A DNA stretch of 64,000 bases from Welwitschia mirabilis (Eukaryota; Gnetophyta; Gnetopsida; Welwitschiales). The position numbers and the translations under genes are program-made. Positions within the stretch are counted from its first letter, which is position 1; each line of letters opens with the position of its first letter. This document shows, in pieces, positions 47,251 through 60,299 of this stretch. The notes beneath the pieces were generated by a model. That model did no database searches and had not been told where the DNA came from. It saw nothing but the letters and a program-made list of their open reading frames with translations. Where the stretch lies: positions 93,241,745 to 93,305,744 of the forward strand of contig JBOZIK010000001.1 of the NCBI GenBank assembly GCA_051453625.1. Direction: 5' to 3'.

Positions 47251-48284
47251 GCCATTAATCTAGATCCACGGTTCTCATAAATTCATAAGTAAATAACTAT
47301 AGTTGATGGTTTGTAGACTTAATATGTGGTTTGAAAATGGATCTGATATATAGAAAGGCCTAAATGGATTGTGGAATAAGTGATAATGCATTGATGTTTT
47401 CATGAGAAAAACATTTTTGAGAAACACTTGACCTCTTATGAAATGACTTATTTTAAGAGCTTTAAAAGACTTAAGAGCTTTGTTATTATAAGATTCAAAG
47501 ATGGAAAAATAAGAGTTAGGTAATGGTGTTGGATGGAGAATGTTTTTAAGGGAAGACTTTGCACACACTTTTAAAAGTTTAGATAAAGCATGGAGGATGC
47601 AAACAATAGAGTCTAAATGTTCAAAGTCTAATAGGATCCATCCTATTAATTTTCTATGCTTTTCTAAGAGATAATGTAAAACATGTTCCTTAAAGAAGGT
47701 TTAATAAAATTTAAAGAAATATGTTTTAAAATCCTATGAGGTACTTTCAAAGCATCAAAGGAGTTATTTCCATAATAAACATTTAATTCAAATTTGACAA
47801 GGAAAACATTTAGCACAAGACAAGAACATTTAGAGTTGTAAATTTCACTAACAAAATTGTCCTTTCTAGGGTTACTTGATAATTTTATCATATTAAAATT
47901 ATTTAAGTTTAAGTCATGTTGCCAAATCATATCTTCACTTTACCATTCCTACAATTAATAAGAGTGTTAGATGCTGCAAGAAAAGATGTTTCTGGAATGA
48001 TTAATATCAAATTGTGTCTTATTGCTTCTATTTATGAAATACTAAAGTGTAATAGGAAATAATAATTATATACTTGAACTATCACATATTTTAGTATTTT
48101 TTATGATAGCTGCTACAATGCATATTTATGCATTCCTTAAGCCCTTAAGCAAAACCTATTAATTACAAATATTCTCATAAAATGCATACTAGTATAGATG
48201 GGAGTTAGCAGAAATGTCATAAACCATCAAAGGAACTAGGATCAAAGTTAGAGAACTAATTTTTATAATGTATTTTTTATTTAT
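47251..48284 (-). other. two short minus-strand frames, unidentified
   Basis: Frames at 47568-47275 (97 codons) and 47930-47664 (88 codons) are longer than most here, but match no domain I know. They could be remnants of a retroelement ORF lying beside the shared repeat segment. The rest of the interval is AT-rich with nothing recognised. Confidence 0.25.
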
Positions 48285-49837
48285 AAAAGTAAAAATTAAG
48301 AACAATGTAAGAAAATAATGCAAGATAAATAGTAATGCAATGATTATAATAAAATGTAATGAAAACACTATAGGTAATAGATCTAATTAACTAATAATCT
48401 TTATCATTAATATTAGCCCTTAATAACTTAGATCAATTAAGGAAAACTATCAGTAAATCCTAACCAACATAAGGTATACTGCACAAAATATAGACAAATG
48501 TAACTAATATGCTATGAATGCAAAATACAGGAACTAAACTAACAATTTCAACTTTAACAAAGGTTGCTCTTGTAGCCTATATTAATTATAAAGCTATCAT
48601 GAAATTATAACTAACATAAACCATAAGGAAGATTTACATAATGAAAAATAAGAAAAATGTTTTGATTAAAGTCAAGCCAAGTTTCTAGTTACAAAGAAAT
48701 AATACATAAATAAAGGAGATATAGCCTAATATTAAGAAAGACTTCTAATAATAATAAATAGATATCCCACCATTTGATATCCTCTCACAAGATTAATGGA
48801 TTGAGGGAAAAAGGTTTTTATTACAAAGAACATCTGAAAACAAAAAACCTAGTAGCACTAAAGGAGGATGCATAACACATTATAATGGTTAGGTAAAGTT
48901 TGGTGTATTAATTAAAATTAGATATAGTATCATCCTATCTATTGTCTAGATGATTATGCAGATGATGTTAAATTAGAAGGAATTCCACATTAGCTTCTAG
49001 CTTAGTCCAGTCAGCATCCTTGTTAGCTTTATTATATAGTAATCTAGTACTACTGTTTGGATGATTATGGAGATGATGAACTTTTAAGTTCTTCTATTAA
49101 GTTAAATCAACCTATCTGATTGGAAGATTCCTTCTTGGAATGTTGAGTATTAGAAATCGACTGAAATGCTTCAAAAATGGAAAAGATTATACATTTCTGT
49201 GATCATTACCTTGACTCTTCATTACTATCAGACTTCACCTAAACCTATCTAAATATCCTAAAAAAACACTCCAAAAACCCCATAAAATGCATATAATTTA
49301 GTATTACAACATAGCCTCTCACTTAGCCTTGTTAGTTTCTAATAAAGTAAGTGAGTAACTATAATTGTGAGCTAAATTAACTAAGATAAACATTGACTAA
49401 GGAAAGATAAATCAAACGTAGAAATCTGATCATGCAAGATAAAATGCCAAAATATAATATATTAGACATATTATCTTAGTGGAGTAAGGGGTTGTACTAT
49501 CATCCTATGCATCATCTGGATGATGGAGGGGATGAAAGAATAAAGATTAGGTTATAAAAATCAATTTCATATAAAAATAATTATCAAAAAATAAATATTA
49601 GATACTTATAAACTAGATTACTCCCCTACCTAAAATATTTAGTACATCATTTAAAAAAATAATTTAAATGTCATATTAAAAGTTACCATAAGATATAATC
49701 ATGATAATTGAGATAAATAATGTGCATGTATGAAAAAAAATAGTGATAACTTTAAAATATATACATAAATTAATCAATGATTTTTTTTTTAAGTACAATA
49801 TATAAAGGATTAATACATTAATCATAATACATCAAAA
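48285..49837 (-). repeat. LTR family D, copy 1
   Basis: It aligns with 51258-52786. Shared landmarks are AACAATNNCAANNTTNACAAAGGTTG (near 48540), GGTTAGGTAAAGTTTGGTG (near 48888), GTACAACATA and TTAGCCTTNTTAGTNTCT (near 49305-49345), and ACTCCCCTACC-AAA-ATTTAGTACAT (near 49620). Several CTAGATGATTATG and CATCTGGATGATGGAGGG motifs occur, probably decayed CpG-rich repeats. A pyrimidine-rich CTCCTCTTA follows its right end, as expected for the plus-strand primer of a minus-strand element. Confidence 0.7.
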
Positions 49838-51130
49838 TCACTCCTCTTACAATGCTATAATAAACTCAACCTTAGTGGCTATAGGTGGAGATGGAGGAGA
49901 AGGAAGGTGCTCTTCTTTAATCGGGGAATGTTCATTGATGGATTCTAAAATAGTCTGTGTTAGTGTCATCTTCCTAGACGCATACCGCCTTTGGAATGTA
50001 TACTATGATACTATTCTTAATGAGTAAAACTCTGTCTCACATAGCCATCATCTGCTGCTCCATGTCATGTAGTCATCGCTTTATAGTAATCATCCTCGAC
50101 TTCATTGTAGTCATCTTATACTTTATATGATTATCCTATGATGTAACTCTATAAAGCCCTAATCAATGATTTATCGTATTTCCTGGGTTATGTTTCCTAA
50201 GAGAGCCTACATTGGATCTACTGTAATGTCCACTTCTGACATCAAAATCTATTGTTGCTTGACTCCATCTAGAATCTAAATGCCCATATCCTATAAGTAG
50301 TAAGCTAAAGTCTATAAATGTGTGAGCTACTATTTGCTTGTAGGATCCAAAATGCTAAAACATTGAAAAATGGTAAAGAAAAGGCAAGGATATTCCAAGG
50401 TATGAATGTGTCAAGCCTTTACCATTGATCTTAGTCTCCTCCATATAAAATATGGTAAATCCATCTACTCATCATATTTGAATATGGCTAGATAAGAGAC
50501 CATGCAATGGCTATTATGGAAAAATAAGCAGATGTTATGAATTAGTATTTTATGTAGTATTCTTTATGCTAGAGGTAAATGAGTAATAATCACTTCATGC
50601 CCATCTCCTGTCACATCTGCCAAAATATCTAATATTATCCCATATGACTAACTCCTTAGTGCCACCAGCAAAATGAATATGTGTGCTCCTCAAATCTTAT
50701 GATTAATGCAATATGCCCTAGGAGTAAGAACACCTCATTCCCATGAATGATTACTATAATTATTTCTATCATGCATCTTTTGTACATCTAGTTATAGATC
50801 CATGTACATGGTCTCATAGGACTCTCGAATCTCTTATGCATAATAAGTGCCATATGCATCTACAATATAATGCAATTATAAATTTGCTAATCTTTTGATT
50901 CACCTCTGACTTAATTCTACTTATGAAATTATTAAAACATCTCTCCACTTAGATAGCTATAATATGAATTGAATGAGAGTGGGCCTAATGAGAAAGTGAA
51001 TGAACTATCTCTGCTCTTTTAATGATTGGTAGTATGGTAGGCCTAGCTTCCTAGGCTAAAGGCTTAGCCTCAACCCTAGTTTAATGAGCTTGCTATCCAC
51101 TATGTAACCTTTATGCTCCCAAGAAGATCC
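49838..51130 (-). pseudogene. decayed extra ORF between LTRs, copy 1
   Basis: Minus-strand frames read protein-like but broken. From the N-terminal side they include a tract around ADVTGDGHEVIITHLPLA (about 50640-50580), a Met/Gln-rich coiled-coil-like piece MTTMKSRMITIKR and MEQQMMAM (about 50110-50045), and a Pro/Ser-rich end EEHLPSPPSPPIAT (about 49920-49870). A helix-rich body, short coiled coil and Pro-rich tail recall the 'plant transposon protein' ORFs that accompany Athila/Tat elements. The assignment is tentative. A second copy lies at 53176-54270. Confidence 0.4.
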
Positions 51131-51257
51131 TCTCATTTACAAATAAATATAGATTTTGCACAGCATAACACATTAATATAAATGTGAGTGGATTTGATGT
51201 TCTAATAGATTGAAGTATATGCTAGAAGAAAGAGAATTTATTTTATGATGAAACACT

Positions 51258-52786
51258 TACATACTTTAATAACAAAAATAGAATGCAAAGCAGAAAATAA
51301 GAATGTAAACAAACTTCTGTAAAGTTAATCTAGAAAAGAAAAAGATAATGCACCTAAACTAACAATGCTCAATCTTGATAAAGGTTTTTTTTTATAACCT
51401 ATATCACTAAAGAAGATGTTATGGAGTTAGAAATAAATAAACTATAAGGAATAAGTACATAATAAGCATAGGAAAATATAAAAGAGTTCTTGAATTAGTT
51501 TCAAACCAACATTCATGTTACAAAGTAACTACACCTTAATGGAGGAAGCACAATCCAATACCAAGGAAGACATCTCTATACAACTACAATGGACAGATCT
51601 CTGGCCCTATGATCTCCTGCCATAATAATTTTTAGTGTAAGCGAAGATAAGTAGGAGTCGAGGGTGGAGTCAATACGTATTGACAAACAGACTCATAAAC
51701 AAATAAACAAGATAAATAGATATGGAAACAACCCTAACAACTATGTAACAAACATAGAGACAAATGGTAAAAGTTAGGTAAAGTTTAATGAAGCATCATA
51801 ATAGTTAGATCTTATAGATCATTTGAATGATATAGAGGACAATGCCATCTTATAAGAATTTCATGTCATCTTTCAAATTGATTTTAGTTAGCATTCTCGT
51901 TGGCTTAATTGTTCTATCATCCATACAGTTGTATGGACAATAAGATGGATGATAGACTTTTTATAAGTGTCCATGTAATGCATCAGTCTTAATATTTGTA
52001 GAAAGTTTACTTTAAAATAAAAAATATTATAAACTTTCTTAAGTGCTACAAAATGTCATGAGATTTCATGTTTTTATATATTTTATCTTAGGTATTCATT
52101 ATCATAGAAATATAGCATAAACCTATCTAATATTCTACAAAACTAATCAAAATACCTTATCAAATACATGCAAGTTAGTAGTACAACATANNNNNNNNNT
52201 TAGCCTTATTAGTCTCTGATAAAACCAGGTAGTTAACCATGATTGTAAACCAACTTATCTAATAATAAAACTAATTAAGGTATTGGAAAATCATCTTAAA
52301 GTTTTTTCAAAATCTCAGAGATATAGAATAAAGTGTATAAAAATAGAAAATTGAATGTTTCACTTAATTAAGTTACTAGACATACTGTCATCTGGGTTAT
52401 TATCTAGACAGTATGGAGGACAATAGACTCAAAAATTATTTTTAAAAAATAAAAACCTATGACAAAACTTTTCAAATAGATAGTCAATAGATATACTAAT
52501 AATTAAAATCCCTCCACTAAAAGGTATAGTACATAAATAAAAAGACACATTATTTAAGAAGCTAAAGAAGAATTATTAATTTGATCTAAGCACTTATTTT
52601 CATAAATCTCATCATCTTAAAAAGAGTAATACAAAATGATAATTCCTTCTATAAAACTTGAACATAAAAGAATTGTAACAGAATATTTGTAGAAAATTTT
52701 ATAATAAAATGATATCATGTTTCTTTTCATGATATTTTATTTTATAATAATAAACAAATCTTAGTATTTAAGAGCTGTAATTCCTC
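51258..52786 (-). repeat. LTR family D, copy 2
   Basis: It begins near ACATACTTTAATAACAAAAA and GAATGCAAAGCAGAAAATAA, which also open copy 3 at 62066. It aligns with copy 1 to CCCTCCACTAAAAGGTATAG (near 52510) and beyond. A pyrimidine-rich TCCTCCTCTC (near 52791) lies just right of its end. A 9-N gap lies at 52191-52199. Confidence 0.7.
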
Positions 52787-52916
52787 CTCTCATTAATTCA
52801 TCTATCATACTTATTTCTTTATGTATCTATTTCTGACATTAACATATTTTTCCTCTTTATAATATATACATGTGGTACTATACATATGAATTCGCATAAT
52901 ATAAAATAATATAATA

Positions 52917-53175
52917 NNNNNNNNNNNNNNNNNNNNNNNNNNNNNNNNNNNNNNNNNNNNNNNNNNNNNNNNNNNNNNNNNNNNNNNNNNNNNNNNNNNN
53001 NNNNNNNNNNNNNNNNNNNNNNNNNNNNNNNNNNNNNNNNNNNNNNNNNNNNNNNNNNNNNNNNNNNNNNNNNNNNNNNNNNNNNNNNNNNNNNNNNNNN
53101 NNNNNNNNNNNNNNNNNNNNNNNNNNNNNNNNNNNNNNNNNNNNNNNNNNNNNNNNNNNNNNNNNNNNNNNNNNN
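52917..53175. other. assembly gap (259 N)
   Basis: Undetermined bases between the LTR and the extra ORF. The minus-strand frame predicted across it is meaningless. Confidence 1.
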
Positions 53176-54270
53176 GATTACCTCTAGGAAGTCAATTAAC
53201 ACACTTTACTCTATAAATGTGATGCATTAACATATGTCCACTATCTATTTCTCAAGGTACAAGAATCTTCTCTTAATTGTTTGAATATGTTACTCTAATG
53301 TTTGGATCCTTCCATCTAGTGTGTGGATACCTCTATTAATGAAACCCCTGATAGACTTAGTGGTCTCTACCAAGAGGATCTGGATTTTCTCCAAAGTAAC
53401 TCCAATTGTAGATCTCTATACTTGAGATCTCTCTACATCTCCTAGTATCTATATGTCTATGTCCTAAAGATAGCAAGTTAAAGTTTAATATTTTAAAGGT
53501 GCTACTTGTCTATGGGATCTGGTATTCCAAATCATCAAAATAAGATTAAGATGAAATAGGGTACTTTAAATTGTGTAATTACCAGACCTCGATCATCAAC
53601 CTGACTAAATAAAGGTCAGTAAATTCATCTACTCACCCTGCCTGAATGATGCCCAAATATGTAAATATGTAACCATAGCATAGTTACCATGAAATAATAA
53701 AATGATATTATGGGGTCAACTAAGTCATAAGAACTCCCTTCCTATGTAGTGTTAAATCTACTAAGATGTCAAGTGCTATGCTATACATATAGTAATCCTC
53801 TATACCTCTAATAGAATAAATGTGTAAACTCCTAATACCACCTAAGTTTATTACTATTGGAATGTGGTTTAGAAGTTTAGCTATCTAGTGGTCTTATAAA
53901 AAATATATAATCATGTCAAAAAGATGACCATGAGAGTTTAGCCATCACTCGATGTGCATAATCTCATAAAATTCCTTGGTTTCTAATACATAATAAATAC
54001 TGTGTGCATTCAAAACCCATTAGAGTTGTAAATCTGAGATACTCTAATTAACATTTGGATTTAGTCTACTCATGAAATCTCTAAAATGATGCTCAACATG
54101 GATAGCATCTATCTAAATGATAAGTAATCATCCATGTTAAGGTGGGGGATGCATGGGATCTGCATGGTTAATTTCCCATAGTACTAATGAACTTGTTCCT
54201 ACTCTACAACTTTGGCCTTATTCTTAGCTTGTCTAGCTCTATGCATATGGAGTCTATTCAGTCAAAAATA
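53176..54270 (-). pseudogene. decayed extra ORF, copy 2
   Basis: This aligns with 49838-51130; for example ATCTACTCACCCTGCCTGAA near 53620 matches ATCTACTCATCATATTTGAA near 50463. Shared AATATGTGTGCTCCT / AAATGTGTAAACTCCT and CTAATNNATAATAANTNCNNTGTGCAT motifs follow. It lies between the LTR and the integrase end, on the same strand. The right part gives no clear domain. I infer an accessory retroelement ORF. Confidence 0.4.
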
Positions 54271-56399
54271 CACAAAGATGTTGCATGAGATTGGGTAAAC
54301 AAGTTAAATATATCATATGTATTCTCAACAATGACCCCCACAATTCATAAAAAATGTAAAAAACGATGGAAATATATCTTGCTCCTCCTCAAGGTGTTAA
54401 AAATAAACAAGTAGATTTTTAAGTATGCCCCACATAAGGTAAAAATTCAAAGTATTCAAACAAAAAATCTAATCCAAAGAATCATAGAAATGTTAATTTG
54501 TTCAACTTACCCTAATGAAGTACTACTTTTTAACCTATAGTTTATGAGAAATCAAGTGTAAAAGATAAAAATCTAAACTTTTCTCATAAAATACACAATT
54601 GATAATAACTTTTGAAATATGTAGTGAGAATCCAATCTATACATTCCAAATCAAAGAATGCGAAAAACAATCAACATACATGAAAATTATGTGTCAAAAG
54701 GCTAAAAAGTAGGTGAAAATTTAAAAAAATAAGAGGGATAAAAAAACATACCCCATTTTCAGAAATTCACAAAAATCTTGTAAATATAGGAGTAAATCTC
54801 ACAGGGACAGGTTTTAAAATGATGGTAAGGACTAGGGAAGTCATTGTCTCTTGAAGGTATGGATGAAAATAATGATAAAATGAAGAAAAAAAAGAGGAAG
54901 AAAGGATTTGACCATGGTTTTATTGCACTATCATCTAGAAAATAGCCCCTAGGATGATCTTAAAAAAAAAAAAGATTATTATTTACCTGTGCTATCTAGA
55001 CCACTAAGTAAATGATGGAACTTTGAAAAAGTTTGTAAAAATAATTATATAAACCAATAAAATTAGGCTAAAATATGATCATGAAGGTATTAGAATTTAT
55101 CAAAAGACTTGGAAAAACAAGGAATGAGAAAGAATTGTGAAAAATAAAGATGAAGTGCAAAGCTCAAAATAATTGAAAACTATGTCTTAAAAAAATGCTA
55201 ACTAGGATGAATTCTAATAATGAAGACTAAATAAATGTGTCTGAACTAAAAAATAAATAAGATAAAGCATAGAACTCCAGAAGATACAAGGAATCTCATA
55301 GAAACTATTGAAGCATAAAAGATTTTCTGTTTAATTCTGATGCTAAATAAAATGATATATTATGAATGATAAACAAGGAAACTTCTAAAATATAAGGTTT
55401 TATATGAAGATAAGAAAAAGTGGAAATGAATTTAAAATAAAAAACTAAAAAAACCAAAGAAAAGCAAAATGAAAATAGACATAAGGAACATAAAGAAGAT
55501 TGCTTACCTATCCTAAATTCTAACCTAGAAAACCCTAAAGAAAACTATCATAAATCCATCTAAGGAAAAAAAGATAAAACATATAAACTCTATAAAGTTT
55601 CACTAAAAAAGGCAGTGATTATAATGATACCAAAAACTCAGATGCTTAGAATAATAAATGATAAGATCAAAATCTAATCAGAAATAAACTTACTTACTCA
55701 CACCTCAAAACGCACTCAAATCATCAAAAGTAAAATGATCATTTAGACATACTAAGAGTCTAAGAAATAAGTAATGCCTTTAGTGATACCAGAAAGACCA
55801 CTGATCCCATGGTATTAAAGTTTATTACAACTTTTTCATGATGAGGGGAGTGTAACCATAATCAAATAAGTAAAATCCCATGAAGCATAACCAACTAACC
55901 GCCTAGTGGAGTTCCCACAGCTACCAACACTATCAAAGGTTCTTTTCAAAAATATTTACCTCAATGTAATAAGATATCATGGGAATCATATATTTTTCTT
56001 TAACCATATATATAACAGATTATGATCATTTTTTCTTTTTTTTCTTTTTTTACTTTTTTTAAAAAATAATTTCTACATGATTACACACTCAAAAAGATGA
56101 AGGTGGATAAGTGTGATAAAAGATAGAAAAGAACACTCCTAAACAATCAAAGACCTCACAACATTGAAAAACAAAGTACAAGAACTAAGGCATCTTCCTT
56201 TAAAGTGAAGTTCATAAACATGAAAATGTCTTAGATTGGGTGAATCCAATCTTATCACTATAAATGCCCATGTATAAATACTAATTAGGGAATCTTCATA
56301 AAGCAACATATAAGTCAATCTTAAAATATGATCAAATGACATCATAACATCCATCAAAGGAATAATCTAAGAAATAATTCAAATAATAATACGATGGAA
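54271..56399. other. AT-rich interval between extra ORF and pol
   Basis: No domain was recognised. Motifs CACTATCATCTAGAAAATAG and TGCTATCTAGACCACTAAG (near 54930 and 54985) resemble those of LTR family D. The minus-strand frame 56357-56139 is short and unidentified. Confidence 0.35.
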
Positions 56400-57720
56400 A
56401 TCCTCCTCATTGAGGGCAACTTCCAAAACAAGTGCTTCTACCATATTCAGGATTGCACTGAAAGATTTTTCATATATTTTTAACCTTTATCCATTAAATT
56501 TTTGAATCTTCTTAGTATCTAGGTAGTAAATCTTAATAGAGCCATTAAAATGAAATTTCTTTATAAGATAAGGACCTAACCATTTAGAGATCAACTTTTT
56601 ATTCAAAAGACATACTCTAGTATTGTGTAAAATGATAAGTTGACCTAACTTAAAATTTTTGTAAAGTAATTTTTTGTTATGTTTAAACTTAGCTTTGGAT
56701 TTATGGATTAATTAATAATGTATGACATTAGTACATTTTTTATCAAGTGATATAATTGGGATAATCTATGTCTAAAATTTTTATGAAGGTCTATAAGATT
56801 AAGTTGATAACAATCACAATAAAAGTTATAGTACACATCAACAAGTAAAACACAAACTTTTCCATACACAAGTTCATAAAGTGAAAAAACAAGAGAATTA
56901 CATTAAGTAGTATGGTAATCACAAAAAATCATCGTTAAGATTAGAAGCCCAAAGTTTCTTATTAATAGAAACAAGTTTTTGTAACATTTTCTTAATTTCT
57001 CTATTTGCATTTTCAACTTGATCATTAGTCTAAGGATGATAAGCATAAGATACTCTATGTTCTATTTTAATGGACAAAATAAGTTTCATAAAAAGTTAAT
57101 TTATAAAATGAGTATCTTAATCACTAATGGCAGCCTTTAAAAAACCAAATCATTTAAAAATATGAGTTCTAAGATAAGTACAAATAGTTTAGACATCATT
57201 AAAATAAGTAGGAATAACTTTAACCCATTTAGTAATGTAATCTACAACCAGTAAAATGTAAGTTTTTATTAGAAGGTGGGTAGGGCCTATAAAATAAATT
57301 CCTCAATAACAAAAGATTTAAATTTAAGAATATATCTAAGGGGCATATCTTGAGTATGAATAAGACTACCATAATGCTGATAAGAATCATACCTTCTAGC
57401 AAAATCAAAATAATGTTAAGAAAGAGTAGGCCAATAAAAACTAGAACGATGAATTTTTATAACCATTTTCTATCCACTAAAATAACTTATACAAACACCA
57501 CCATAACAAAGATAAAGGATATCATATTTTCCTAACTAGGCACACATTTTTGCATAATTTGATCTTTACACCTACGATAAAGATAAGGCTCTATTCATTC
57601 ATAGTTACCTATTTTATTTAGAAAGGATTTTCATTGATTATAACTCTAGTGTTATGATGTTTTCATGTTAATAAGGTAATTAATAATATCAACATACCAA
57701 TAAAAAGAATGAGTAGAAGA
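56400..57720 (-). pseudogene. Athila/Tat integrase relic
   Basis: Minus-strand pieces in order are SSFYWPTLS and RRYDSYQHYGSLIH (about 57450-57380), MPLRYILKFKSF, then VVDYITKWVKVIPTYFND (about 57255-57200). The core reads THIFK-FGFLKAAISD-DTHF with a preserved second catalytic Asp (about 57180-57110), then YHP and QVENANREIKKMLQKL (about 57040-56980). The C-terminal part reads FKLGQLIILHNTRVCLLNKK and SKWLGPYLIKKFHFNGSIKI (about 56670-56530). Several frame changes and stops are present. No chromodomain follows, in line with the Athila/Tat branch. Confidence 0.85.
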
Positions 57721-58310
57721 TATAGCAAAAAGCTATTCATCTAAACAGGAACCATCATACAAAGAATAATCAAGAGGAGAAGAAGGATGAGATAAATGAT
57801 CAATAATACAATTATGCTTTTCTGCTTTATTAATTATGGTTAATTCAAATTCTTGCATGAAAATAATCCATTTAGTCAATCTATCACTTGAATATTTCTT
57901 AGTCATAAAGTATTGAATCATAGAATAATTAGTATAAACATTTGTATGAAAGCCTAAAAGATAATGTCTAAGCATACCAAGGTAAAAGATAATTGCTAAG
58001 ATTTTATTTTCTATAATAATAGTTCATTTGAGTTTTGGATAGAGTTTTACTATGGTAAGATATAAATTTAAAATCATTTTCATATTTTTGATAAAGTGCC
58101 CTATCCATGGTAAAATTACTCACATCACACATCAATTCAAAATATTTTTCTCAATCAGGTCCCATTACAATAGGAGTATAAGAAAGTTTATGTTTAAGTT
58201 TATTAAAAGTAACCTAACAAGATTCATTCCATTTGAATTTATCTTTTTTTCTAGTAATGGGTAAATGAGTTTATAAATTTTTATATAATATTAAATAAAT
58301 CAATGATAAA
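57721..58310 (-). pseudogene. Athila/Tat RNase H relic
   Basis: The minus strand reads FKWNESC and TFNKLKHKLSYTPIVMGPD, then FELMCDVSNFTMD (family: FELMCDASDYAVG) and YHSKTLSKTQMNYYY (about 58250-58030). A frame of 80 codons (57975-57733) continues with LTKWIIFMQEFELTIINK and HNCIIDHLSH, matching RWILLLQEFDLEI and VADHLSR. Confidence 0.85.
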
Positions 58311-59060
58311 AATCACAATGATCAAGAAAGAATATAGCTTATTTTACATTAGTTGGTGGAGTTAGGTTTTGAATGATACCAATCTTTTTAGGGTCCACTC
58401 TAATCCCTTTCTTTGAAATATGATGACCTAAAATAATTTCAATCTCAACTAAAAATAAATTTCTCCCAACTCAAATGTAGGCCGTTAGAAATGCATCTAT
58501 CATGGACTTTCTCTAATCTTTTTACAATTTGTTTAAAATTTTCAGCATAAATAGAGAACTCATTCATAAAAATTTCTATTGAATCCTTTAACATATTAAA
58601 AAAATTCCCATCATAGCATATTAGAAAGTACCAAGAGCATTGCAAAGTCCAAATAACTTGCATCTAAAAGCAAAAGTATCAAAAGATGAAATGAAAGTAC
58701 TTTTAGCCTAATCCTCACTAACAATATAAACCTAATTATAACCACTATATTCATCAAGAAAATAATAAAAAGTGTGTCCTTGAATTCTATCAAGTATCTA
58801 ATCAAGAAAAGGCAAAAGAAAATGGTATTTTTTGGTTACTTCATTTAATTTTTTGAAATTAATGCATATCCTTCACTTCCCACTTTTTTTAGGCACTACC
58901 GTCAAAGGGGTAACCCACTAACTATCAGCTATGGTATAAATGATTTTAGCATTCATTAATTTAATGATTTAATCTTTTACAACTTGCTTAAGAAATAGAT
59001 TAATTCTATCTTAGGGTTACCTAATATGTTTTGCAATATCCTCAAGGTAGGTATTATATT
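58311..59060 (-). pseudogene. Athila/Tat reverse transcriptase relic
   Basis: The minus strand reads WVTPLTVVPKKSGK and RICINFKKLNEVTKKYHFPL (about 58920-58825), then ILDRIQGHTFYYFLDEYSGY (about 58800-58740) and KLFGLCNALGTF (about 58660-58620). The catalytic motif, normally F/YMDD, reads FMNE at 58570-58559, so both aspartates are gone. SWEKFIF and GHHISKKGIRVDPKK follow (about 58465-58395). The polymerase is inactive. Confidence 0.88.
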
Positions 59061-59516
59061 AAATAATTAAGATAGAAATGGCTATTAAATCTTTATGGGA
59101 CAAAGTAAACACATTTACCTTACATTACAAAACTGAGATTAAGCTCAATTCTTATTAAGGGAATGGAGTTTTATTGATTATTAAAGGTTTGCTTTTATCA
59201 TTACATAGAAAGATATACTTTAGTCCACTAGGTAAAGGTTTTATATTCAAATTTAAATTTAAATTTTTATTTTCTTCTAAATTTTTAGGAAAATTCAATT
59301 TTATCTCAGACTATTATCTGGACATCAATAGAAAATGATTATTTTCAAAATAATAAATCTTAGTTTTACTTAGATCTTATAATTTTGCATAGCTAGCAAA
59401 CTCATTCTTTCTACTCTTTAGATCAAAATAATCAATTCTAAATGATCAAAATTAAGTTGATCTTCATCAAAAGTTTTCAATTTATCTACTTTAAGTTGAT
59501 CATCAAATAAAGTTAG

Positions 59517-60010
59517 CTAATGAAGTATTGACCATATTTTTTTAAGTGGATGATGTTGTATAAATAGACTTGATTTAATCTCCTCTTCCACACTTAAATC
59601 ATTAACTAAATTTTTTCTAGTTGCATTAAATACTCTTATTATAAAATTCCTATTTTCTAAATGACACTCCATCATTCCTGTTCTAGTATCTATAATATAA
59701 TGGGCTATTGCACAAAAAGCTCTTCCTAAAAGTAATTGATAACCACCATTATGTTTAACTTTTATCATAACCACATCAATAGGATATAATGTTCTTAAAT
59801 TTAAATAAATAAATCCTTAATCATGCCTAAAGATTTCTTAACTGATGTATCTACTAATTCTAAAACAATTCTTGTAGGCTTTGTTTTATTATCCAATCTA
59901 AGTTATTAACAAATATTTAAGGTTATAATGTTGACACTTTCTCTTACATCAATTAAGGCATTCTTTATTATTCTATTTTTCCCCAGAGTAACACTAGTAG
60001 TTACTGCCCA
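59517..60010 (-). pseudogene. Athila/Tat aspartic protease relic
   Basis: The minus strand reads KNALIDVRESVNIITLNIC, where the family has ALxDLGASVNLMP, so the catalytic Asp stays but DSG/DLG is lost. TKPTRIVLELVDTSVKKSLG and DLFI follow. A frame of 85 codons (59774-59517) reads LLGRAFCAIAHYIID and MMECHLENRNFIIRVFNATR, matching ILGRPFLATARALID and the conserved tail. Confidence 0.8.
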
Positions 60011-60299
60011 TAGATCCTTAAACTTTGGACATTTCTGTAAAACTAAGTTATTAATGGATTGGACTAGAAATAATTTGCTAGGAATAGTTCATTTCTATTT
60101 CCTCCTAATCAGATCATTTCACAACTTAGAATACTTAGAGTTCTCTTGTAAAATTTTCCAAAAATGGTAAATTTATACTTATATTTTATGTTAATTCTTT
60201 AAGATATTCATTAAAAGTAGGATTAGTATTCAGTATATCAAGCATAGGGGTAGTAGGTTTTTTAACTTTTTCATGAGAATAATTTTTCTTTTTATTTCT

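Noticed and set aside
52819-53202. Minus-strand frame of 127 codons
   Set aside because: It spans the 259-N gap and has no domain outside it.
59928-60170. Plus-strand 80-codon frame as a gene
   Set aside because: It is the antisense of the protease relic on the minus strand.
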